Below, in pieces: positions 48,772 through 60,200 of a DNA stretch of 64,000 nucleotides. Source of the DNA: Styela clava. Lineage: Eukaryota; Chordata; Ascidiacea; Stolidobranchia; Styelidae. The stretch spans positions 16,807,001 through 16,871,000 of the forward strand of contig NC_135254.1 of NCBI RefSeq assembly GCF_964204865.1, written 5' to 3'. The translations under genes and the position numbers were made by a program. How positions within the stretch are numbered: the first letter of the stretch is position 1; the number at the start of each line of letters is the position of its first letter. Under the pieces are notes generated by a model. It was not told the DNA's origin, did no database searches, and saw only the letters and a program-made list of their open reading frames with translations.

Positions 48772-51700
48772 ATGGTGAGAAAAATTACGTTGTCTTCCTG
48801 TTGCCTTAATCAATGGAGTTTGGACTTTGAAGGAAACTATACAAGAATTGTGAAGAGCTTTGAAAAAGCCCATGAAAAGGGTTCTTCTTATCGACTTGGA
48901 CCAGAACTAGAAATTCCCGGGTATGGATGCGGTGATCATTTTTATGAAGGTGACACAATGCAGCATTGTTTTGAGGTACCATAAGTTAACTATTGAATTT
49001 TTGCGTAATTTCTATGGGCCGTAAACCTCGTTTTGAATCTTGTCTTAGCAAGATCTATGACTACAATTATAAGGAGTTTATATTTGTCAATAGAAAGACG
49101 GTCTCTTTCTTATGCTGTTGTCAGTCTACGTCTGGTATAAGAAGAGTTAACCAGTTTGTTATTAAAGATGCATGGACTTCATACCAGTTAAGATAGATTC
49201 ATGTCAGTGAGGTTACACAGAATTGCTGTGTTCATTTTGTTTGCTATGCAGAAGTTTTGGTTTTATATTTCTGCCTTTAAAGGTCTCTTTCACAAAAACT
49301 GTGTAGCCTACATATCGGTGTATTCGTTTTTGCAGGTTCTTGCTAAGTTACTTGAGCGAGAAGAATCCAAGACAATGATTTGTGATGTTGGAATGCCAAT
49401 TCTTCATAAAAACGTCAGATACAACTGCAGAATTATATTTATGTACGAGAATATTCTTCTCATCAGACCAAAAATGGCAATGGCAAATACAGTGAGATAA
49501 TGTTTAGTGCAATTCTGTTATTGGTCCGCACTATTTTTCTGATCTGCTTTCGTTGATTCTGTTTATATTGGGCAAGATGAAGACAAGTCAGGGTAAGAAA
49601 GGTAGGGCATTAACCTAACCAAGCATAAAATACTCGAAGAAAAGGGCTATGAAGTCAGAAATTGACATGTTTTATTGACATTTGGTCGGAGTTGTATTTT
49701 CAAACTCCCCGGAGTCGGAGTTGAAATACCGAAGTCCCGGAGTCAAAATATCAGGCGATGTATGGTAATATTGGGGTCATAGTTTCTAAAAATAAAACAT
49801 CAAGTTGTCTTACCATTCTCAACAGATAAATACCGGTTCCAGTTAAATGTCGATCAACCTGAGTCAAAATTTGAATGAATGATGAAATGAACTAATCAGT
49901 TTCCCACAGGGCAATATATATCTGAATAAATATTGCCATACTATATTTCTTAAAATAACATTGTTACTGCTTTTAGTTTAAACATTGAGGAACTTGGCGT
50001 TGAGCGTGCATATGTAACTGATTGGATTGAATCTTGATACTTTTTATAATCAACAGACTGTATTCAGAGAACACAGGTGGTTTTGTCCCTGGACTAAACA
50101 TCAGACAGTAGAAGAGTTCACATTGCCGAAGATACTTAGGGATGTTACAGGTATTTGAATTTAATTTTCGCCTAATTTTTTCATTTTGAGTAGATTGTGC
50201 TTGAGGACTGTGTTCCATGTTATTATCCAACTTTTTGTTTAAACAACCCTAATTTGACCATATAAAAATTATAGTGTATACAAAAGTAGCGCACTACCAA
50301 ACATGAGAGGAATGCTCAAAGATATGGACACGAAAGCCAAAAGTAGTACCAAATAGTTTACAGTACCGGAACCTGTAGTCAAACTTATCAAGTCAAACTT
50401 ATCAAACCTCCCGACTTCGCTTATCCCGAAATAGCTGAAATGCGATCGCGGGAGCATCACACGATGCGCGATTTTTAATTTTGATAACGCCATCGTATAA
50501 AACTTCAAAGTGAATAATCCCATAAGGCACATACAATTTTTTTTTAACTAAACGTAAGTATTTCAATATTTCAGGTCAGACAAGAGTACCAATTGGCGAT
50601 GGCCTATTACAAACCCTAGATACCTGCATTGGTAGTGAGATATGTGCTGATATGTGGGCACCAAATGCATCACATATATTTCAGTCCCTTGATGGCTGTG
50701 AAATAATCACTAATGGAAGTGGCTGCCATTTGGAAATTGGAGGCTTGGAAAATAGGTTAATAGATAAGATACTAATTGATGATAAAATTTGCAAATAAGT
50801 AATTGGTTGAAATTAACCAGTTTATGCCTAGTTTTTGTTGTATAATTGTACAATTTTACTCGAGGTTGAGCATAATAAAAGCAGCAAGCGATCGCTGTGG
50901 AGTGGTTTACATGTTTTCAACTTTGATTGGGTGTGATGGAGACCGTACTTATTGCGATGGAACACCGATAATTGCAACAAATGGTGAAATAGTGGCCCAG
51001 GGAGCCCAGTTTTCTCTCAATGAAACTGAAGTCATTACAGCAACAGTTGACTTGGATGATTTACGAACTCATAGGTAAAGATTATTGTTTTGGAAAATGT
51101 CATTATTACCTATTTTAACTAGCTTGAATAAATTTATATTTGAAGGTTTGATGACTACTGATCGTACTGATACAGTTGCGTACCCTGATAGAAAATATTT
51201 ATACTATATTTATACCACTTATTTTACTTACAGAGCAAAAATAACTGCTGTTGCTTATCAAGGAAGCTTTTCAATACCTTATCCTCGAGTATATCTAGAT
51301 TTTTCGGTGTCATTGGACGACGAAAAATTGTTACTTACTCCAAAGTGCTCTCAGCCAATCCAAACAAGGTGAGAATGCTTGCAGTTGCCTTTTTATTGAA
51401 GTCAAAAATATATAACAACCAATTTAATGATTGGTATGTTGATAATAATCAGTAATAAATTGGTCGAGATTTGAGCTTAAATTCCAATTGGCTATGTTCT
51501 AAATCAGAAGTGGACAATTGTTTTAGCTTGCGGGACACATCGTGGCCACATAATTTAGCTGGGGATCACTCATTTTAATAAACGCAATTTGCGTTATAAA
51601 TTCGCCATAAAATCAAAAACCGACAGTCAAAATCTGGAAAACACCACATTTAATTTTAAAAATTATAGCAATCAATGAGACAAATAAAATTTATCATTTT

Positions 51701-54700
51701 TACAATTTTTAAAGTCAGGTGTCATATTGTTGAGATTCTCAAAGCCGGCTAACTTCTGCTTAGAGCATCTATATTTTTTATTTTGATGCTCGTTCACAAA
51801 TATACGTTATAGATATACGTTATACGCACAAATATAGAAAACATTTTCCCTTTAAATTTCTTCATACATGGGAATTTTCAACACCTATAGTCAAGCAATG
51901 TCATCTCGTGAAGCATTTTTTTATTACTTTCGCCTTAAAATTGTTAGGGGTATCACAAGGAATATTTATGGGTATCAAAATCTTTTTATTCTATTTCTGG
52001 TTGATAGAACTATCGATTGACTACCGTTAGCGTCAGCCATTGTAATTTAGCGATGTGAATCCAACTTTGAACCGCTGTTTGCCCTCCATTCTTCAAAATT
52101 ATAGTTATTAAAATTATAGCAAGTCTTTCATACACAGATTTCATTCACATATTTTAGGAACAATATAACAACAATAGTCGCCTAACATTTCCGTTTTTAT
52201 ATTATGGAAAAATTTTTCAGATTTCTCACACCCGAGGAAGAAATATCACTTGGACCTGCTGTTTGGTTGTGGGATAATCTGCGACGTAGTTCCATGTCGG
52301 GCTTCTTTCTTGCTCTAGATGGCCAAGTTGACAGTTCGTCTGTTGCTTGTGTTGTTTATTCCATGTGTGTTCAGGTAATTGAAACGATGCATAGACATAA
52401 CATGTCAAAGATTTAATTCTTTCTGTAATTCTGAAACTTTGACTCAAAAGTGATCTAACAGGATTGGAGTCGTGGCTAGGTTGTACATTTATCCAGTCGA
52501 TTACTTTAAATATATTTAACGAATACCGAATATTCGAATCGTGGATAGTTCTAATCTACAACCGGAGTCGAGTACTAAACATTGAAAGTACTAAAATACC
52601 AAGAAAATCGACAACAACCGCACGAATTTTCTTGATTACTTTTGTTATAATCGCTAATTATTTTTTGTCTGCGTGATTGTTTCGGTGGCCGACAACTTAA
52701 TAATGTTAGTATTCTATTTTCCCGCCAGTTTTCCTTTTCGTATTAATTTTTGAGCCACGATGGCTGTGATCGTCCTTATCGCAGATTGTAAATTAACTCT
52801 CCCAACTTTAAATTAACCCTCCCTCTCCCAACTTTACTTTACCATTGCAGACTCCGTGAATTTCGTGAAAACTATTCACAGCTGACGATAATTTTTCAAA
52901 TAATATTGTACCAAATTTTAATGTAGGTTCAAAAAGCTGTTGAGAGTGACAACCAACATGTTCTCGATGAATTACGAAGGATAGTCAAAAAACCCGAATT
53001 TACACCCAAAAATGCCAAAGAAATTTGCCAGGAATTGTTGACTACTTGTTTTTTGGCTGATGAGAATTCGTCAGGTAAATGACGAACTACACTTTAATAT
53101 TTTAGTAATATCCAATAGTTCTTTACAGTTTGAGTATAGTTTTATAGCTTGTCTGCGGTTTTAAAGGTATACACTTTCCAATTTAATGTACTGTATAATT
53201 AGAAGATATATATATATACATATATAATCTGGAGATTAGTCAAAGTATTGGTAAAATTAGTCATTCAGGTTACTGATAGCGGTACCAGGTTTGCAATGAA
53301 TACAAGTAGCACTGAGTACCTTGCTTATCTCATATATCCCTGGGATAAAATAGTCGATAAGATGAAGTAATCATATTGCAAACCACGACCTCTCGTCCGA
53401 TCACCAATCCATGTCGGGTATGGGAATAGGTTGAAATTTAAAAAATTCTTTTTTCGTTAACCGATATTTCGGTCATGCAAAAATTCTTACTTTCCTCCAG
53501 ATGATACACGATCTTTTGTATCAAAACTGTCCAAATCTATTGGCTCTCACCATCACGACATCATCAATATAAATTCAATTGTTGAAGCATGCTTGACAGT
53601 TGGCTCTATTATCTTTCCAAATCATGGAAAAAGTCCAGAAGACACTGCAGTACGAAATTTGCGAGATCGTGTCAGGTATGGGAGCGGCCATTATTTCCAT
53701 GCAGAAAAATTAAACGAAAAATTTCCTGAGTATATATGAAAAAAGAATTATCTTGTATGATAATTAGTTAGTGATAAATAAAAATGATAACTCCGAGAGT
53801 GTTTTTCATGGGTTGGCATATTCGTGACGATTGTTTTAACAATAAATTAAATATTTTTTTATTTTTCAAAAACTATCAAAAAAATTATGAAATGCTAAAT
53901 CCTTGAATTCAGTAATTGTTCACAATTTCACAATCTTCATATTATACCTTATCTTAGTTTGAACCAATCTACTATTTCTCTCTCCGGTATCTGCAAGATG
54001 CCGGGATAGTGAATTGCAATAGATTATTAGGTTCATCTCGATATTCATCTTTAGTTTATATAGAATTAGTGAAATTTTCAGGATGCTGATGACGTATTTA
54101 TTAGCTCATTTATCGATGTGGGCAAGGAATAAACAAGGATCCGGATTATTGGTGTTGGGATCGTCGAATACAGATGATGCATTGATTGGAAACATAGTCA
54201 GGTAATTCATTTGTATTTGATTGTGATCTAGAACATAGCCACTGCGACCACCATAATATCTATGTGAAAAGTTGTTTTTGAAAATAGGAAATTTCATTGA
54301 TGAAACGGTTACAAAGAATTTCCAAATCAGAATTGAATTTATTTTGAATATCGTCTAAAGTTAGTTGTTAAAACATAGCCGATGCCACCACCGTATTATA
54401 TATGAATATAATATCTATAAAAGTACTACTGATATTTCAAGTTTGTTTTTGTGTACCTAACCTCCGAGTGAACATAAACTAAAATTTTTATAATACCTAT
54501 GCAGTCTAGAAAACAACCGTTTCATATAAGTGTTAGTTCAATATTTCTTCGATTGCAGTAAAAGTCCTTAAATATATATATATAATATATTGGTGAATTA
54601 ACACTTATCAGGTATGGCAATTCGAGTGGTGATCTGAACCCAATCGGGGGAATAAGTAGAGAACATTTACATTCATTTATAAAATATGCAACTGATGAAT

Positions 54701-56252
54701 TCAATCTTCCTGTCTTGAAAAATATTCCGGATACGACTAATTGTTGTACTATTGAAGGTAATACTCAAATAATACCTAATAGGAGTAGCGACTCGCGATA
54801 ATTGTATCCAAATATTTATTTATTTTTTATTGTTTTGCTCTTCAATTTATTACAATTTCCAATATTCTCAATACAATTTTTTTGGCGAAAATAAAGAAGA
54901 TAAGTTGGCTCCCGTCTTGGTTGGAAAAGGGGATTGATAATAATTTACTGTTTAATTTTACGACATGCATGGATTTGGAAGGCAGAAAAATCCATATAAA
55001 TCAATCGCTATCTGGATCACTCTACCTATCGGCCTACCAATCTTCTCGTGGAATAATGTAATCAGAGATTTTTTTTTTGCAACTATAGTTATATTTCACT
55101 CCAATCACTAATTCAACATATCCTTTTTTTTAACTTTGAAAAAATGTTGACGAAACAGGTATACCTTACAGTGAAATCTCTTTACTCGGCAAACTTCGTA
55201 AAGTAGCGATGTGTGGACCTTACAGTATGTTCTATAAACTAATGGACATTTGGAATGGAATATATTCAATATCCCAGGTAATTATCACAATCTTATGCAA
55301 GGTATCGCCTATCATTGAGGCTGAAATTTTTCACAAATTTGAATGAATTTAGGAATCTTGAATCCCACTTGATATGCCCAATAGTTTTCGTCAGAAAGGC
55401 TGAACGCCCTCTGCTCCTCAGTCCAACAACACCGAGTATAAGCGCACGTTCGTTTTCAATTAACTTGTCCACAAAACACAACAAGTAGGCTATTAAGTGA
55501 CAAGACAGATAAGTAAGTACTTGTAACTTCATGAAAGCAAGAATTTGTTGACGAAAATAAAAGCTAGTCACCAGCATAAATCAGCAATTGCTATAAGCAG
55601 CTGATGTGTGCTGAACTGAGTCGCACCAGGAACAATGAATACGCTCTCAGTTTGAATTTATTAGTTCTAATTGACAATATCAGGTTTCAATTCTGCTATT
55701 TTACAGATTGCTGACAAGGTCAAGACTTTTTTTCATACGTATGGGGAAAATCGTCATAAGATGACAACACTGCCTCCATCATGTAATGCTGAAAGCTATA
55801 ATCCCGATGATAGCGGGTTGGACATTCGACCATTTTCTTTACCAAGCCTAACATGGCAATACAGGTATAATCACAAAACACACACACATATATATACGAG
55901 TATATCATAACATATAATATAACCTATTACGCCCAATTGAACGAGGAAAGAGCGGTCGGTTGCACAAGCTCATGCTCCAATTTGATGTTAACTTACACGG
56001 GAATCGATTTCTTTGGACAAAATCTTCTTTTTTTTAGATCTTCTATATTACTCTCCTATGGAAATGTACCTTAACACTGCCAGTCATATTTGGGTTTAGA
56101 TTCGATGTGAGATTGGTAGTCTTATTTTATTAACAGCGTATTCATGTGAAAGAAAGATATTATTATTGCACGAATTCACTAATTATCTTCTATTCAGAAA
56201 AATTGACGAGGCTCTCAAAATTTTGGAAGATGAGCAAAATAAAGATGAATAA
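48772..56252 (+). CDS. NADSYN1-like: NAD+ synthetase paralogue, copy B, with degenerate active-site motifs
   Basis: Fourteen exons with the same order and phases as copy A: 48772-48975, 49336-49491, 50057-50150, 50575-50755, 50865-51074, 51234-51368, 52221-52374, 52927-53074, 53501-53675, 54082-54201, 54612-54757, 55159-55277, 55707-55864 and 56198-56252; 684 aa, with no stop or frameshift. The glutaminase keeps E45, K114 and C175, but the neighbouring EE is AD (SEICADMW) and the NASGSHH motif is NGSGCHL. The synthetase PP-loop SGGVDSS reads DGQVDSS (360-366), KYDCSSAD reads RYGNSSGD (526-533), and the loop holding DxxDMGMTY in copy A is 11 residues shorter and lacks the motif. ENIALQN is replaced. 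ATP-dependent NAD synthesis is therefore probably lost; glutaminase activity is uncertain. Its intact frame and good splice sites argue against a dead pseudogene. A TAG acceptor-like site lies 8 nt before the ATG. Confidence 0.93.
50300..50510. repeat. Dispersed repeat, family 3, in NADSYN1-B intron 3
   Basis: GCTCAAAGATATGGACACGA, AAAGCCAAAAGTAGTACC and GCGCGATTTTTAATTTTGA match 27790-28000 in order. Confidence 0.5.
53202..53226. repeat. TA microsatellite
   Basis: A short run of TA dinucleotides in NADSYN1-B intron 8. Confidence 0.7.
53330..53430 (-). repeat. SINE family 2 tail fragment in NADSYN1-B intron 8
   Basis: Contains TCTCATATATCCCTGGG, ATAGTCGATAAGATG, AAACCACGACCTCTCGTCCG and CCATGTCGGGTATGGGAATA, in the order of the 31725-32175 element. 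Confidence 0.65.
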
Positions 56253-57218
56253 TTGAGGATTTTATTGTTGTATAATACACTTTAATCAATTTCAAAATAT
56301 TCCGAATGCATTTTTTTGTGCAATTTAATTCAAAGGACAGTCAAATTGTATTATCATTTGTTCGTCACGAAATTGGATGCCCAATTAATGCATGGCAAAA
56401 AAGGGTGTACTATTTTCAAGATCGAGAATATATTACCTCGGATAATAAAATAATTCAAAGATTGTAATTTCGAGTAGTGTAAAATCTCTTCTGTTATAGA
56501 GCTAGATTTTTGAAATATAGCGGATAAATTGGCATACAAACCTCGACCTTCTACTCTGTTTACGGTATCGATCCTCAGAAGTTCGGCATTCCTCTCACAA
56601 ATAAAAACATGTTGAATTCTCCCTGAAAACTACGCAGTAATTGGCTGGTTTGATGATGAGCTAGACCTTCTTGATTAGTCAGTAGCCTACCTAACTGATA
56701 TATTAGTGACTGTTCAGGAAGCTCGAGGGCGCTAACCCAACGTAGATTCCAAGACATGCCGTCGCGCGGTTATAACGAAAACAATTTGAGAACATGCCTA
56801 CCGATTGAATGTAGAATTTTGTGGATGGAGCCAGCTTCCCAAAAGTGTGAGGAGAAAAGTTTAGGTTTTGAATTCAGAAAGGTACCGGTAACATTGCATT
56901 TATTACTGAACGTTCAAACCATGGCTTCAAACGATGTAAAACCATGGCTTACGGACATCTAACATGACTTCCATTGTAGGACAGTTCCCCACCGGTTCTG
57001 GTTAATTCCAAATTTTCTCGCGATGTCCGACGGCAAATTTCCGACGCTTTGCATGCTGCTTAGTTCACACATGATCACACCATTCACACAAACAGATAGT
57101 CACTCTAGCCAACTTTCGTTATCAGAATATAATAAAGAAGTATTTATATTCAAAACTTAAATAGCAATGGAATGTGTGAAATGATAGCACTTTCTAATAA
57201 ACAGAAATATTTTTTAAT
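56253..57218. other. Gap between convergent NADSYN1-B and the VWA gene
   Basis: This should hold both 3' UTRs. Open frames at 56575-56757 (-) and 56756-56962 (+) overlap head to head, with no domain. On the minus strand about 56990-57080 reads somewhat protein-like but cannot be joined convincingly to either gene. Confidence 0.4.
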
Positions 57219-60200
57219 TCATTGCCGACGTGACGACATGTCGAAAATACAATGGCCTCCCATTTCCGTACTCATGTGAATATGATTGGCCTGCAGGTAT
57301 TCTTGCACACACCTAATAAGCATAAACTTGGAAACTTTCTGACTTACCCCGAACTGTCTTTTAATATTTTCTGCATTTCTGGATGTTTTCCGTCTTGTGC
57401 TGTATGTCCCAGATATTCCTACTTCAGAAAACTCCAGTTGGCGATTTGCTTTTCTACCGATAGCTAAAACAATAGATGGTATGTATGACTAATTAGGTCA
57501 ATTTAAACTTCCAATCTAGAACATTTGTCTTATCAGCAGCCAAATACATTCAAGTAAATGACTACGGATTTAACAATTATTCCAACTCCAACTACTTAAT
57601 CGATTGTACTTCAATTCAAAGTTTCAAATAAATTTTGACTCCAGCGCCAGCAAAAATGCCGGTCAGTCTCCATGCAAAAAGGGCGCGACGACAGCTGGCT
57701 CTGGGTATGTGTAGTACAAATAATACTCAAGTCTTTCAAGCTTATTTCTTTCTAATACCAATATAGTATAAATTCATTAATAAAATACCTTCAGGAACAA
57801 ACGACTGAATAGCTGCTTTCAAAGCTCCAACAAGTTGGGCCAAATCAGTAAACCTTTTAACGATAAAAACTCTTTTATTGCCTTCCCTCTTTCCGTTCGC
57901 AATAATCTAAAAATAGTCGAAATATATAGGCTACATAATATAAAAAGCATTACTGCAGTTTTGAACATATGGATTATTTCATATCTATTGAAATAAAGAA
58001 CTCTCAGTCGCAAATATTTTGCCATATTACTGTATTGTTATCTAATCTATTAAACACAAAAGAGGTTTTATCAGACTTTGTAAATTATTCTGCACTATGG
58101 GTTGTACTCGAGTCTCAAGTAATTAAAAATATTGCCATATCATAGAAACACTAGTTTATACTTGAATGTAGGTTTGAATTCTATCAATGTAATGGGAATA
58201 TTTACAGAAATAACATTACTATCTTGATTAACGCACTTGAAGTTCTGGTACATGAAGATCGTTGCCCACACCAACGGCATACGTAGCAACATCCATTTTG
58301 TTTCGTAGGAAAGCTGCAGCCCTAGGGATGGTACCTCTATCTTCTTTAGTTGCTCTGCAGAAGAATTGTATTGTTACAGTGAAAATGTATATATATAGCG
58401 TAATTACAATACATGTCTTTACCCAAAGGTATATAAAGATGTTCCTTTAAAACATTTTAAATTTTCGAAAAAATAGAGATGAAACAATTGTGTGTACGAT
58501 ATCTAGCAACGGTGTCAGAAATATTTTGCAACATATTATATAGATATGTATAAATATGAAACCGATATTTATTTATTTATAAATTGGGTACTCCCGAAGT
58601 ATGTGAACCAAGATGGCGCACACCGGAACGTAGTATGTGTACCAGGTTAGGGTTAGGCCATAATTTCAGGTACAAATACTACGGGAGTCATTTGGCTAGT
58701 CCCCGAACTCGTAATAGAACTAAAATAAGAAAAATCAGAATAAAACTAATCCTAACCTGGTACACATACTACGTTCCGGTGTCCGCCATTCTGATTCACA
58801 TATTTCGGGAATGCCATAAATAGCACGTTTTAATTGAAAAAAACTGCTAAACGTAGATTTTATAAAAATGACCAGTTTAGGAGAGATTTCTTGCTTTATA
58901 TTAAAATCATAATTTCAAAATTCAGGGTAGGTCTCAGTAAGTCTTATTTTCGGTTAAACGCGATATATGTAACATCTTCACGGATAGGACGAATCACTCT
59001 ATACTAAATACTAGAAAATAAATGGTAATACCTTCCGTCCGTCAGTAGAATCATAATTTGTTTGTTGTTTTTTTTCCCATAATTTTTGGTATTCTTAAAA
59101 TCGTTAACAACTTTTCTCAATGCTTGTCCGGTGTAAGTTGTATAGGACTGAAGTCGAATCCTGTTCACACCGGCCTAATGAACAAAGAATATTATTATAC
59201 GTAGATGTAGACAGGAAGAAAATTAACATGTTTACTAAGCAGCAAATAGTCAATAATCCTGAGGATCTAACGAAATTTCAAATATTTGAATTTTTCTTCC
59301 GAATTCTGTAAATTAAATGTTAATATAAACATCAGCCTAATTATAAAGACAAACCGCTTATTCAAAATAATCCACCGCGAATTTTAGTAATACCTCTCTA
59401 GAAATATTGTATTGCTATTTGGTACATCTTTAATATGCACCCTATATTGCCTTTACTGTAACAACAAACACATATACGGTAAATATGCAACGCAGCAAGG
59501 GATTGATAAAGAGTAATGCAACTGGAATGGGAAAACTATATATATGCACTTACCGCAAACAAATTATACTTTTCATATTTCCCGATTTTTATTTCAGTTT
59601 TGATATATCGTTGACGATTTAACGATAACCTGAAAGAATTTAATTAATGATTATCATCAATATTTACAATGTATTCCTTGTCATATATATATCAGAAACA
59701 CTTTTTATCGGAACACTTTTTATGAACTAAGAGAAACCTCCATTTTCTAGCACTGTTGTCCGTTGGTGGTTTCAACAGACTTAGTGCTCAGATAATATTG
59801 TACTGTCACCGATGCTCGACTTTCGTGTTCATAGATTTAACCACAGCTTGATGGTCGTCTATCGCAGTGTTCTCCAGAATTTTACATCACGGTCAAATTG
59901 TTTTTGCAATCCTCGGGAACTTTATTGTGACCGATGTGCTTGCATAGTAACGCATAAAAGAGTACGGCTAGTTCTGACAGTATTGGGTAATGCGACCCCC
60001 ATTGAGCCGCTGCGTGACCCGCCGGAGGTCGGGATCCCAAGTTTGGAAAGCCTTGGTTTATTGAATATATACATATGCATTGAGGAATATTTTACCTTGG
60101 GTTGTAATGTGAGTACTGTACCACACCAGCACTGATTTGACCTTCCTCGATGTCCAACTCTCTAACTATTTTCTTGATCCAATTCTTTACGATTTCAAAA

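Noticed and set aside
56575..57080. Additional exon or transposase fragment between NADSYN1-B and the VWA gene
   Set aside because: Short protein-like stretches occur but none joins in phase with good splice sites or shows a family motif.
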